Source: JACVRX01 sp963831385
GTDB lineage: Bacteria; Actinomycetota; Actinomycetes; Jiangellales; Jiangellaceae
Assembly: GCA_963831385.1 (NCBI GenBank)
Contig: CAWHPW010000010.1
Coordinates: 1 to 64,000, forward strand
DNA: 64,000 nt
Direction of reading: 5' to 3'
Each line of letters begins with the position of its first letter. Position 1 is the first letter of the stretch. The position numbers were made by a program, and so were the translations under genes. Under the pieces are notes generated by a model. The model did no database searches. It was not told where the DNA came from and saw only the letters and a program-made list of their open reading frames with translations. Of this stretch, positions 25,114 to 33,993 are shown piece by piece.

Positions 25114-25656
25114 CTAGCGACGCCAGGTCGGCACCACCATGCCGCGGGCGAGGGTGTGGAAAGCCAGATTGAACGCGACGACGGCCGGCGTCGCGTCCCG
25201 TGGCACCTCCAGCGACGGCGTGTCGACCGCGTGCACCACGAAGTAGTACCGGTGTGGCACGTCGCCTTCCGACGGTGCCGGGCCGCCATAGCCCGTCTGC
25301 CCGAAGTCATTGCGCACCGAGAACGCTCCCGGCAACTCCGACTCATCGGCCGTGCCGATGCCGCGTGGCAGCTCGGTCGTCGTCTCGGGCAGATCGACCA
25401 GGACCCAATGCCAGAAGCCGCTCGGAGTGGGGGCATCCGGGTCGAAACAGGACACCACGTAGCCGCGGGTCTCCTCCGGCGCTCCCGACCATCGCAAATG
25501 CGGCGAAATGTTGCCGCCTCCGACCCCCCAGTCGTCGAAGGCGTGCTGGTCACTCATCTGCTCGCCGGCGCGCACGTCGTCGCTCTCGACGGAGAAGGTC
25601 CCGACCTTCGGCAGAAGCTCGTACGGGTCGGGTGCGGTAGGCCTTTCCAGCGACAT
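25114..25656 (-). CDS. YbhB/YbcL-family (PEBP-like, Raf kinase inhibitor-like) protein
   Basis: 180 aa from ATG 25656 with AGGAGG 6 bases upstream; the frame extends to 25908, but that part overlaps the divergent GTPase gene. Core PEBP motifs: GGGNISPHLRWSGAPEETRGYVVSCFDPDAPTPSGFWHWVLVDLP, TGYGGPAPSEGDVPHRYYFVVHAVD. The family binds anionic ligands such as phosphorylated compounds; the bacterial role is poorly known. No signal peptide, so cytoplasmic. Confidence 0.92.
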   Translation of the reverse strand: MSLERPTAPDPYELLPKVGTFSVESDDVRAGEQMSDQHAFDDWGVGGGNISPHLRWSGAPEETRGYVVSCFDPDAPTPSGFWHWVLVDLPETTTELPRGIGTADESELPGAFSVRNDFGQTGYGGPAPSEGDVPHRYYFVVHAVDTPSLEVPRDATPAVVAFNLAFHTLARGMVVPTWRR

Positions 25657-25768
25657 GCGACCTCCTCGTCTGCTGTATCGGAACCCGACCGTATTACCCG
25701 GAGGGTGACAAGCCCATACCGAATCTGTCGAGTGACTTGGCCGCAGGCACGGGGTACCGGCAGGATGC

Positions 25769-27491
25769 ATGGCCGTGACGATCACCGAAGCACCTGGCAG
25801 CGTCTTGGACGCGCTCGGGGTCCTCCGGGATCGGGTCGAGGTGGTGCGTCTGCCGCTGGAGCTGCCGGACACACCCGGCACGCGCCGCACCCGCCGCGAG
25901 ATCGTCACCCAGCTCGACGACTATGTCCTGCCGCGGCTGCGCGAGATCGACGCCCCGCTGCTCGTCGTCGTTGGCGGCTCGACCGGTGCCGGCAAGTCGA
26001 CGCTGGTCAATGCGATCGTGGGGCGGCCGGTCAGCGAGACCGGTGTGCTCCGTCCGACCACCCGGGCACCGGTGCTGGCGCATCACCCGGAGGACGCCGA
26101 CTGGTTCACCGGAGACCGCATCCTGCCCGGACTGGCCCGGGTCACCGATGCGGGGCTCGCCGGACCGGGGACGTTGCACCTGGTGGCCGACGAGTCGGTG
26201 CCGCAAGGCTTGGCGCTGCTCGACGCTCCGGACGTCGACTCGGTCGTGACCGAGAACCGCCAGCTCGCTGGACAGTTGCTCGCCGCGGCCGATCTCTGGT
26301 TGTTCGTCACGACGGCCGCCCGGTACGCCGACGCGGTGCCGTGGGACTTGCTTCATGCCGCTGCCGAACGCAGCGCGGCTGTCGCCGTCGTGCTCGACCG
26401 GGTGCCGCCTGGCGCAGAGGACGAGGTCCGTCGGCACTTCGCCGGCATGCTCTCGGAGCACGGGCTGGGTTCGGCCCCGTTGTTCGTGATCGACGAGACG
26501 ACGATCGGCGCCGACGGCATGCTGCCGACCGGTCATATCGAGCCGGTGGCGGGCTGGCTCGGCGAGCTTGCTTCTGACACCGCGGCTCGCGCCGACGTCG
26601 TCCGCCGAACTCTCGACGGCGCCATCGAGGGGATCGTGCGCCGCACACCTCCGTTGGCCAACGCCGCGGACGAGCAGCACGCATCGGCCAAAGACTTGCG
26701 GGCCGCTGCCGAGCGCCCGTATGCCGAGGCGACCGAGTCGATCGATCGGGCGACGCGCGACGGAAGCATGCTGCGCGGCGAGGTACTCGCCAGGTGGCAG
26801 GACTTCGTGGGGACCGGCGACTTCTTCCGCTCCCTGGAGGAAACGGTCGGTCGGGTCCGGGACCGTGATCAGCGCCTTCCTCAGCGGCCGGCCGCAGCCC
26901 GCCGAGGATGTCACGGAGGCCATCGAGCACGGGCTGCAGGCGCTGCTGGTCGACGAAGGTGATCGCGCCGCAGAACGGGCCGATGCCGCTTGGCGCAGCG
27001 ATGCCGGCGGGCGAACTCTCCTCGCAGGGGACGATCTGTCCCGCAGCAGCGACGAGTTCCGGACGAGGGCAGCGGCGGAGGTGCGCGGCTGGCAGGGCGG
27101 TGTCGTGGACCTGGTCCGCACGGAGGGCCAGGACAAGAGGTTCACTGCGCGCGTGCTCTCGTTCGGGATCAACGGTCTGGCCCTCGCCCTCATGATCGTG
27201 GTGTTCGCGTCGACGGCCGGGCTGACCGGAGCGGAGATCGGTATCGCCGGCGGCACGGCGGTGGTCGGGCAGAAGTTGTTGGAGGCGATTTTCGGCGACG
27301 CGGCCATCCGCCGACTCGCCGACGAAGCCCGGTCCGACCTGCGCCGACGCGCCTACGCGTTGTTGGCGCCGGAGCGGGAGCGGTTCACCGACCGAGTGGA
27401 CAAGCTCCGTCTCGATCCCGGTGCTGGGCAGGCGCTGCGCGAATCACTCGTCTGGGTCGGGCAGGCCCGCATGCAGGAGGCCGACCGATGA
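25769..27491 (+). pseudogene. Dynamin-like GTPase, frameshifted (first of a pair)
   Basis: The N-terminal G domain has G1 GGSTGAGKST (about residues 70-79), a G2-like RPTTRAP, G3-region LLDAPDVDSV, and LDRVPP in place of a canonical N/TKxD. The C-terminal part (AEDVTEAIEHGLQALLVDEGDRAAERADAAW..., with a membrane-inserting helix NGLALALMIVVFASTAGLTGAEIGIAGGTAVVG) is in the +1 frame after RVR; deleting one G at 26859-26861 joins them into about 573 aa. Its stop overlaps the ATG of the second GTPase. Such pairs recur in actinobacteria and are thought to act at membranes. The 3' half remains fully open, which argues for a sequencing error. Confidence 0.82.
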
Positions 27492-29116
27492 AGCTGCTGC
27501 GCCGACCGGCTCGGGCCGGGCTTCCCGAACGCCTCGACGCGCTGGCGGCTGCCGTCGAGGACGGCGACGGGCGCCTGCCGGCCGAGCTGCTGGACACGGT
27601 GCGCAGCACCGTCGAGCGTGCGGGTCAGCGGCGCCGGTTGTCGACGGATCACACCGTCGTGGCCCTCGCCGGGGCCACCGGCAGCGGCAAGTCGTCGATC
27701 TTCAATGCGGTCGCGGGCATCGAGCTGGCCCGGGTAGGGGTTCGGCGGCCCACGACCGGCGAGCCGCTGGCGTGCGTCTGGGGGACTCAAGGCGTCGCAC
27801 CGCTGCTCGAATGGCTGGGCATCCCTCTCCGACACCGGGTGCCCAAGGAGAGCGTTCTCGACTCCGGCGAAGACGACGCGCTGGAAGGTCTGGTGCTGCT
27901 CGATCTGCCCGACCACGATTCCACCGACCAGTCGCATCGGGAACAGGTCGACCGATTGGTCGAGATGGTCGACCTGTTCGTCTGGGTGCTCGATCCGCAG
28001 AAGTACGCCGACGCTGTTCTCCACGAGCGCTATCTGCGCCCGCTGGCTAGTCATGCCGCGGTTACGGTGATCGTCCTCAACCAGGTGGATCTGTTGTCAG
28101 TGGACGACCTCGACGAGTGCCTCGGGGATCTCCGCCGCCTGCTCACCGAGGACGGTCTGCCCAAAGTCACGGTCATCCCGATGTCCGCGCGTACCGGTGT
28201 CGGTATGGACAAGTTCCTCAAGGTGCTGCAGGAAACGGTCGCCCGCCGGCGGTCCGCCGACGAGAGGGTTGCCGCCGACGTCGGCGACGCGGCGACCCGG
28301 CTGCTGAGCGTGGCGGGGGAAGGCGAGCCGGCCGGGATCGCCGACAACGACCGCAGGCGGCTGGTCGACGCCCTTGCTCACGCCGCCGGTGTCGACGTAG
28401 TAGCCGACGCGGTCGGCCGGTCGTACCGGCGACGGGCCGCCAGCGCCACGGGTTGGCCGGTGACTCGCTGGCTTGCTCGCCTGCGGCCTGACCCGCTTCG
28501 TCGTCTTCGGCTAGACCGAACCGATGAGGTCGACGCCGCGCTGATGCGGACCTCGCTGCCGGCGGCGACACCGGTACAGCGGGCCCGATCGGACTCTGCC
28601 ATCCGCCGACTCGGCGACTCCGCGGCTCGCGGCGTCGCCGGGCCGTGGGTCGCGGCGATCCGATCGGCGGTCAATACCGCGGCCGAGAAACTGCCCGACG
28701 CTCTGGACCAAGCGGTCGTCGCGACCGACCTCGGGGTCGAGCGGCGGCCGCGCTGGTGGGCCGTGGTGAACATGCTGCAGTGGCTGGCGCTGGTGGCTGC
28801 CGTCATAGGCGGCGGGTGGCTGCTCGCCCTGGCGGTCGTCGGCTGGCTTCGGTTGCCGGAGATCGGCACGCCGGATTGGGGTCCCCTGCCCGTTCCCACG
28901 GCTTTGCTCCTGGGCGGGATCCTGCTCGGCATTCTCCTTGCCGTGGCCAGCCGGATCGCAGCCGGGGTCGGCGGGAACCGCCGCGCCGATGCCGTCCGCA
29001 AGACCCTGGGCGAGGCAGTGGCCGCAGCGGCCGACGAGATCGTCGTCGCCCCGGTTGACGCCGAGATCGACCGCTACCGCTCGTTCCGGCAGGCGGCGCT
29101 GGTGGCCCGGGGCTGA
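27488..29116 (+). CDS. YfjP/Era-like membrane-associated GTPase (second of a pair)
   Basis: 542 aa from ATG 27488 (ATGA overlap with the first GTPase). G1 GATGSGKSSIFNA, G2-like VRRPTTGE, G3 LLDLPDHDS, G4 LNQVD and G5 PMSARTG are all visible, so this copy has a full GTPase core, unlike the first. Near the C-terminus are two membrane helices (MLQWLALVAAVIGGGWLLALAVVGWL and PTALLLGGILLGILLAVASRIAAGV), followed by a helical tail. Probably works with the adjacent GTPase at the inner membrane. Specific role unknown. Confidence 0.88.
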   Translation: MKLLRRPARAGLPERLDALAAAVEDGDGRLPAELLDTVRSTVERAGQRRRLSTDHTVVALAGATGSGKSSIFNAVAGIELARVGVRRPTTGEPLACVWGTQGVAPLLEWLGIPLRHRVPKESVLDSGEDDALEGLVLLDLPDHDSTDQSHREQVDRLVEMVDLFVWVLDPQKYADAVLHERYLRPLASHAAVTVIVLNQVDLLSVDDLDECLGDLRRLLTEDGLPKVTVIPMSARTGVGMDKFLKVLQETVARRRSADERVAADVGDAATRLLSVAGEGEPAGIADNDRRRLVDALAHAAGVDVVADAVGRSYRRRAASATGWPVTRWLARLRPDPLRRLRLDRTDEVDAALMRTSLPAATPVQRARSDSAIRRLGDSAARGVAGPWVAAIRSAVNTAAEKLPDALDQAVVATDLGVERRPRWWAVVNMLQWLALVAAVIGGGWLLALAVVGWLRLPEIGTPDWGPLPVPTALLLGGILLGILLAVASRIAAGVGGNRRADAVRKTLGEAVAAAADEIVVAPVDAEIDRYRSFRQAALVARG

Positions 29117-29249
29117 GGCTGCTGTCCACAGGCCGGGCTTCGCAGTCTGTGCCGTCCACAGCCGGCTGTTTCGCGCTACCTCTCGGGCCCGGCGGACAGG
29201 ACCATCGGGTGCGTCCACTCAACCGGCCGTGAGCGCAGGAGGCGCCCCA

Positions 29250-29783
29250 ATGACCGATGCCATCATCACCTTGGTCGGCAACGTTGCCAGCGAGGTCCGC
29301 ACCGTCAACTCCGAACGCGGCACGACGATCACGAGCTTCCGGTTCGCCCACACCCCTCGCCGGATCGACCGCCAGACCGGTCGCTGGGGCGACGGCCCGA
29401 CGTCCTTCTACGGGGTCACCTGCTGGCGGACTCTTGCCGAGCACTGCCGCGATTCGCTGCACAAGGGCGATCCGGTCGTGCTCTTCGGCCGGTTGCGGAT
29501 CAGAGACTGGCGCACCGAGGACGGTCGCCCCGGGCGTGATGCCGAGATCGACGCGATCAGCGTCGGACACGACCTGGTGCGCGGCACGTCGGAGTTTGTC
29601 CGGGCCCGCAAGGAGCGGGTCGACGTCGTCGACGAGCACGAGCTCGCGGCAAATGTTCGGATGGAGTTGCTCGTCCAGGAGCAAACTTTAGCCGCCGGAG
29701 AGGAGGCAGAGACCGGCGGCGGCGGGGAGCAGCGCCGAACTGCTGCCGACTCGACGTCGCGCTTGGGTGGCCACGCCGCGTGA
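29250..29783 (+). CDS. Single-stranded DNA-binding protein (SSB family)
   Basis: 177 aa from ATG 29250 with AGGAGG 7 bases upstream. OB-fold SSB: ITLVGNVASEVRTVNSERGTTITSFRFAHTPRRI, TSFYGVTCWRTLAEHCRDSLHKGDPVVLFGRLRIRDWRTEDGRPG...IDAISVGHDLVRGTSEFVRA. It lacks the acidic C-terminal tip (DDDIPF-like) of replicative SSB and ends in a Gly/Ala tail, so it is a secondary SSB. The 133 bases before it show no gene. Confidence 0.9.
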   Translation: MTDAIITLVGNVASEVRTVNSERGTTITSFRFAHTPRRIDRQTGRWGDGPTSFYGVTCWRTLAEHCRDSLHKGDPVVLFGRLRIRDWRTEDGRPGRDAEIDAISVGHDLVRGTSEFVRARKERVDVVDEHELAANVRMELLVQEQTLAAGEEAETGGGGEQRRTAADSTSRLGGHAA

Positions 29784-29802
29784 GGCCCACGCAGGGCAAG
29801 CA

Positions 29803-30318
29803 TCACGCCTCGACGGTGATTGCCGCGAAGGCGGCTCGAGCGTGATCAGGCCGAACGCCGTCGGCCGCGGCGCGCAGCGCAGCCCGCCAGGCCGCAACGA
29901 GTATTGCGCCGATCGGAACTTCGCGCCGATCGCTGACGCTGGCCACGTAGTCCTCGATCGGGTCCTCTTGACGGCTCGGGTGAGGCTCGGATAACAGACG
30001 GCCCGAGCCGTGCTCGATCAGGAAGTCAAAGGCCACCAGGAGGGCGGCTCTGGCCGCCGCGCCGGGCGGGTCGTCTGGTCTGGCCGCCACTGCGCCGTGC
30101 AGCCGGTCGAGGACGCGCCGCTCGATCTCGGTGCGGGCCACGTCATACAGGCCGAGCTTGCTGCCGAAGTGATGGTAGAGCGCGCCCGTGGTCACGCCGG
30201 CCGCCGCGGACAGCTCGGTCACGCCGATATCGCTGTAGCCGTATGCAGCGAAGTGCTCCAGCGCCGTGAGCGCAAGGCGGCCCTTGGCCGACGCCGTGGT
30301 CGGAATCCACTCCGGCAC
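29803..30318 (-). CDS. TetR-family transcriptional regulator
   Basis: 171 aa from GTG 30318. The N-terminal TetR helix-turn-helix is clear: AKGRLALTALEHFAAYGYSDIGVTELSAAAGVTTGALYHHFGSKLGLYDVA. The C-terminal ligand domain is short. It is divergent from the VOC gene at 30372. The 53-base gap is AT-richer and holds similar stretches (CATAACAGGTTGACC and CATAAGTTGATTAC), a plausible operator for both genes. Confidence 0.92.
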   Translation of the reverse strand: MPEWIPTTASAKGRLALTALEHFAAYGYSDIGVTELSAAAGVTTGALYHHFGSKLGLYDVARTEIERRVLDRLHGAVAARPDDPPGAAARAALLVAFDFLIEHGSGRLLSEPHPSRQEDPIEDYVASVSDRREVPIGAILVAAWRAALRAAADGVRPDHARAAFAAITVEA

Positions 30319-30371
30319 GGGCTCAACATAACAGGTTGACCCATAGACATAAGTTGATTACGGTCTAGCGC

Positions 30372-30722
30372 ATGGACAACGTCGAGTTCTTTTATCTGCC
30401 GGTCGACGATCTGGACCGAGCGCTGCGGCTCTACCGCGACACGCTGGGCTGGCCAGAGGCCTGGCGCGAGGGCGATACGACAGCGAGCCTGAAGATGCCA
30501 GGTGACCACGTCCAGCTCATGCTCGACCAAGCGCCGAATGCTTCGTACCGCCCCGGGCCGGTGCTGCTGGTGGACGACGTCAGGGCGTGGTACGAGCGGC
30601 GGCATGAGGTGCTCGAGTTCTGGCTGCAGCCCGACGAGATCCCTGGCGGTTACTGGGCGGCGTTCGACGACGGTCTCGGCAACGCGGTCTACGTCCTCGA
30701 CCAGTCGACCATCGATACCTGA
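30372..30722 (+). CDS. VOC-family (glyoxalase-like) protein
   Basis: 116 aa single VOC repeat pair: VEFFYLPVDDLDRALRLYRDTLGWPEAWREGDTTASLKMPGDHVQLMLDQ, VLLVDDVRAWYERR, WAAFDDGLGNAVYVLDQS. Members include glyoxalases, dioxygenases and drug-binding proteins; no metal-ligand set is diagnostic here. It is divergently arranged with a TetR regulator, so its ligand may be the inducer or a related small molecule (inference). Confidence 0.88.
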   Translation: MDNVEFFYLPVDDLDRALRLYRDTLGWPEAWREGDTTASLKMPGDHVQLMLDQAPNASYRPGPVLLVDDVRAWYERRHEVLEFWLQPDEIPGGYWAAFDDGLGNAVYVLDQSTIDT

Positions 30723-30772
30723 AGATCTGAGGCCGCGACCCGCGAGCACGACCACGTAGGCTGGTCGGCGCT

Positions 30773-32449
30773 ATGGCGGAGTTCATCTTCTCGATGCGCA
30801 AAGTGCGCAAGGCGCACGGCGACAAGGTCATCCTCGACGACGTCACGCTGCACTTCTTGCCGGGAGCGAAGATCGGCGTCGTCGGTCCGAACGGGGCCGG
30901 TAAGTCCACCGTGCTGCGGATCATGGCCGGGCTCGATCATCCGTCGAACGGCGATGCGACTCTCAGCCCCGGCTACACGGTGGGCATCCTCGAGCAGGAA
31001 CCGAAACTCAACGAGGACAAGACCGTGCTCGGCAACGTCGAGGAAGGCGTTGCCGAGACCAAGGCGATGCTGGAGCGGTTCAACGAGATCGCCGAGAAGA
31101 TGGCGGTGGACTACTCCGACGAGCTTCTCGACGAGATGGGCCGTCTGCAAGAGCTGCTCGACCACCGCGAGGCCTGGGATCTGGACTCGCAGCTCGAGCA
31201 GGCGATGGACGCGTTGCGCTGCCCGCCGGGCGACTCCGACGTCCGTGTCCTGTCCGGCGGAGAGCGCCGGCGGGTGGCCCTGTGCCGGCTGCTGCTGCAG
31301 CAGCCCGACCTGCTCCTCCTCGACGAGCCGACCAACCATCTGGACGCCGAAAGCGTGCAGTGGCTCGAACAGCACCTGGAGAAGTACCCGGGGTGCGTGG
31401 TGGCCGTCACCCACGACCGCTACTTCCTCGACAACGTCGCACAGTGGATCCTCGAGCTCGACCGTGGCCGGGCCTATCCGTACGAGGGCAACTACACGAC
31501 CTACTTGGAGACCAAGCAGGCCCGACTGCGGGTCGAGGGCGCGAAGGACGCCAAGCGGGCCAAGCGGCTGAAGGACGAGCTGGACTGGGTTCGCTCCAAC
31601 GCCAGAGCGCGCCAGACCAAGCAGCGCGCCCGGCTGGAGCGCTACGAGGAGATGGCGGCCGAGGCCGAGAAATCCCGCAAGCTGGACTTCGAGGACATCC
31701 AGATTCCGCCAGGACCGCGCCTGGGCAACGTGGTGGTCGAGGCGGCCGGCCTCACCAAGGGGTTCGGCGACCGGCTGCTCATGCACGACCTGTCCTTCAC
31801 GCTTCCGCGGAACGGCATCGTGGGCGTTATCGGCCCCAACGGCGTCGGCAAGACGACTCTGTTCATGATGATCGTCGGCGACGAACAGCCCGACGGCGGC
31901 AGCATCCGGGTCGGCGAGACCGTCCGGCTGTCCTATGTCGACCAGGGCCGAGCCGGCATCGAGCCGGGCAAGACCGTCTGGCAGGTCGTCTCCGACGGCT
32001 TGGATCACATCAAAGTGGGACAGGTCGAGATGCCGAGCCGGGCCTATGTGGCCGCCTTCGGGTTCAAGGGTCCAGACCAGCAGAAGCCCGCAGGCGTGCT
32101 CTCCGGGGGCGAACGCAACCGGCTCAACCTCGCGCTCACCCTCAAACAGGGCGGCAACCTGATCCTGCTCGACGAGCCGACCAACGACCTCGACGTTGAG
32201 ACCCTGCAGTCGCTGGAGAACGCCCTGCTCGAGTTTCCGGGCTGCGCGGTCATCACCTCGCACGACCGGTGGTTTCTCGACCGCGTTGCCACACACATCC
32301 TGGCCTGGGAGGGCGACGACGAGGACCCGGCGCGGTGGTTCTGGTTTGAGGGCAACTTCGAGTCGTACGAGAAGAACAAGGTCGACCGTCTCGGCGCGGA
32401 GGCTGCTCGCCCACATCGAGTGACCTATCGCAAGCTCACCCGCGACTAG
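30773..32449 (+). CDS. ettA: EttA, ABC-F energy-dependent translational throttle
   Basis: 558 aa with two ATP-binding cassettes: Walker A GPNGAGKS (38-45) and GPNGVGKTT (about 359), signatures LSGGERRRVALC and LSGGERNRLNLAL, Walker B LLLLDEPTNHLD and LILLDEPTNDLD, joined by a charged linker (VEGAKDAKRAKRLKDELDWVRSNARARQTKQRARLERYEEM). No membrane domains. EttA binds the ribosomal E site and gates entry into elongation according to ATP/ADP. Length and the MAEFIFSMRKVRKAHGDK opening match actinobacterial EttA. It overlaps the thioesterase start (TAGTG). Confidence 0.97.
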   Translation: MAEFIFSMRKVRKAHGDKVILDDVTLHFLPGAKIGVVGPNGAGKSTVLRIMAGLDHPSNGDATLSPGYTVGILEQEPKLNEDKTVLGNVEEGVAETKAMLERFNEIAEKMAVDYSDELLDEMGRLQELLDHREAWDLDSQLEQAMDALRCPPGDSDVRVLSGGERRRVALCRLLLQQPDLLLLDEPTNHLDAESVQWLEQHLEKYPGCVVAVTHDRYFLDNVAQWILELDRGRAYPYEGNYTTYLETKQARLRVEGAKDAKRAKRLKDELDWVRSNARARQTKQRARLERYEEMAAEAEKSRKLDFEDIQIPPGPRLGNVVVEAAGLTKGFGDRLLMHDLSFTLPRNGIVGVIGPNGVGKTTLFMMIVGDEQPDGGSIRVGETVRLSYVDQGRAGIEPGKTVWQVVSDGLDHIKVGQVEMPSRAYVAAFGFKGPDQQKPAGVLSGGERNRLNLALTLKQGGNLILLDEPTNDLDVETLQSLENALLEFPGCAVITSHDRWFLDRVATHILAWEGDDEDPARWFWFEGNFESYEKNKVDRLGAEAARPHRVTYRKLTRD

Positions 32450-33354
32450 TGCCCCGACACATCTGCCACGTCCCGCTGCGGTGGGCCGACATGGACGCGT
32501 TCGGCCACGTCAACAACGTCGTCTACCTGCGCTACTTGCAGGAGGCCAGAGTCGACATGCTCTTCGTCCACGCCCCGGAGCAGGGCGCTGAGCAGCTGGC
32601 TCGCGGTGTCGTCGTCCGCCGGCACGAGATCGGGTACCGCGCACCGCTGCACTTCCGGCCGACCCCGGTCCGGGTGGAGACCTGGGTGACCGAGGTGCGG
32701 GCGGCGTCATTCGCGCTCGGCTACGAGGTGCTCGACCTCGAACCCGACGGGTCGCGAACGGTCTACGCGGTCGCCGCGTCGGTCCTGGTGCCCTATGACC
32801 TCGGCGACGAGCGCATCCGCCGGATCGCACCGAGGGAGCGGGAGGTGCTCGAGAGTTTTCTGGAGCGCGACCGGCCGATGCCGGGGCGGGCCGCCTATAG
32901 AGCAACGAGGAGCCCGAGCGAGGGACGAGCGAGGGTCCGAGTGCGACCATCGACACTGCGCCACGTGTACGAATGCGCTGTCCGCTTCGACGACCTCGAC
33001 AGCTACGGCCACGTCAACAACGTCACTTTCGCCGAGTATTTGCAAGAGGCCAGGGTCGACTTCGCCCATCGTTATCTCGCCGACGCGCTGGATACCCACG
33101 AGGGCTCGGTGGTCGCGCACCAGTCGTTGGATTACCTGCGACCTGTGTCGTTCCGGATCGACCCGCTTCGCGTCCTCCTCTGGGTGACTCGGATCGGCAC
33201 CTCGTCGTTCGACGTCGCGTACGAGGTGTCCGACGACGAGGCGGTCTATGTCCGCGCAACCGGTGTTCTGGTCGCTTTCGACGTCGCCGGGCACCGGCCG
33301 CGGGCTCTCACCGAGGCCGAGCGCGTGGCGCTGGCGAAGTTCCTCGAATCATGA
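32449..33354 (+). CDS. Tandem (double) hotdog acyl-CoA thioesterase
   Basis: 301 aa from GTG 32449, sharing a base with the ettA stop. Two 4HBT hotdog domains in one chain: domain 1 (about 1-145) has WADMDAFGHVNNVVYLRYLQEARVDML, domain 2 (about 165-301) has FDDLDSYGHVNNVTFAEYLQEARVDF. Each has the YbgC/FcbC-type catalytic Asp in D-x-x-GHVNN. It hydrolyses acyl-CoA esters in the cytoplasm. The fusion gives a built-in pseudo-dimer. Coupled to ettA and to the next gene (ATGA). Confidence 0.92.
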   Translation: MPRHICHVPLRWADMDAFGHVNNVVYLRYLQEARVDMLFVHAPEQGAEQLARGVVVRRHEIGYRAPLHFRPTPVRVETWVTEVRAASFALGYEVLDLEPDGSRTVYAVAASVLVPYDLGDERIRRIAPREREVLESFLERDRPMPGRAAYRATRSPSEGRARVRVRPSTLRHVYECAVRFDDLDSYGHVNNVTFAEYLQEARVDFAHRYLADALDTHEGSVVAHQSLDYLRPVSFRIDPLRVLLWVTRIGTSSFDVAYEVSDDEAVYVRATGVLVAFDVAGHRPRALTEAERVALAKFLES

Positions 33355-33986
33355 CGCAGCTGGTGCCCGAACACCCGGCGGCGGCGTCTGACCTCGCGAC
33401 GTTCGCGCGCCGGGTCGCCCGATTCGAACCAGAGGCGGTGATCCGGATCGTCGCGGAAGGCAACGTTGCCGGCTGCTTCGCTGAGACGCCCTTCGACGCT
33501 CTCGCGTTGCGTGCCATCGCCTTGGCGGCGCCGCTGTCGGCTGACGTCGTCGTCGAAGCAGGAACCTTGGCGGCGCGGGCCGTAGGCGCCAACGGGGAGC
33601 TGGAGCTGCCACCGGCCGTGCCCGCGCTGAGATGGACTAGTAGCCTGCCGCCGCGGTCGGGATGGACCCAGCGCGCCCGGTTGGCTGGACCTCAGGTCGC
33701 CGAAGCGGTGGCTGCGGGCGTGGATGAGTTTCGCCGCCGCGGCCCAGAGGTGACCGCCGGTCTGGCCTTGCGCGAAGGGCGAGCAGGGTTGGAGGCACTG
33801 GCCGCCGAGATCTGGGCCCGCGAGCTGGCGCCGGGTGTGCCGCTGCGACTAGCGCATGCCGCGGAGTCGTACGGCTTTCTCGGCGACGGCGATGTCGTGC
33901 TGCGGTCCATGGGTCAGTGGTGGCGCCTTGACACGTCGCACGGGTCGGTGCTGGCTCGCGGTGGCCTCGCGTTGTTCGCCCTCTGA
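33351..33986 (+). CDS. Conserved hypothetical protein downstream of the thioesterase
   Basis: 211 aa from ATG 33351, overlapping the thioesterase stop (ATGA). Alanine-rich, mostly helical, no signal or membrane segment and no motif I recognise. The conserved-looking C-terminal block is AESYGFLGDGDVVLRSMGQWWRLDTSHGSVLARGGLALF. Position after ettA-thioesterase in tight coupling supports that it is real. Ends 7 bases from the convergent glucosidase gene. Confidence 0.72.
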   Translation: MTQLVPEHPAAASDLATFARRVARFEPEAVIRIVAEGNVAGCFAETPFDALALRAIALAAPLSADVVVEAGTLAARAVGANGELELPPAVPALRWTSSLPPRSGWTQRARLAGPQVAEAVAAGVDEFRRRGPEVTAGLALREGRAGLEALAAEIWARELAPGVPLRLAHAAESYGFLGDGDVVLRSMGQWWRLDTSHGSVLARGGLALFAL

Positions 33987-33993
33987 ACGGAGT

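Noticed and set aside
25694..27307. 537-codon minus-strand open frame opposite the first GTPase gene
   Set aside because: Antisense shadow; low-complexity composition, no motifs, while the plus strand carries a clear G domain.
30689..32416. 575-codon minus-strand open frame opposite ettA
   Set aside because: It is the codon shadow of a well-conserved ABC-F gene in high-GC DNA; its translation has no recognisable domain or ribosome site.
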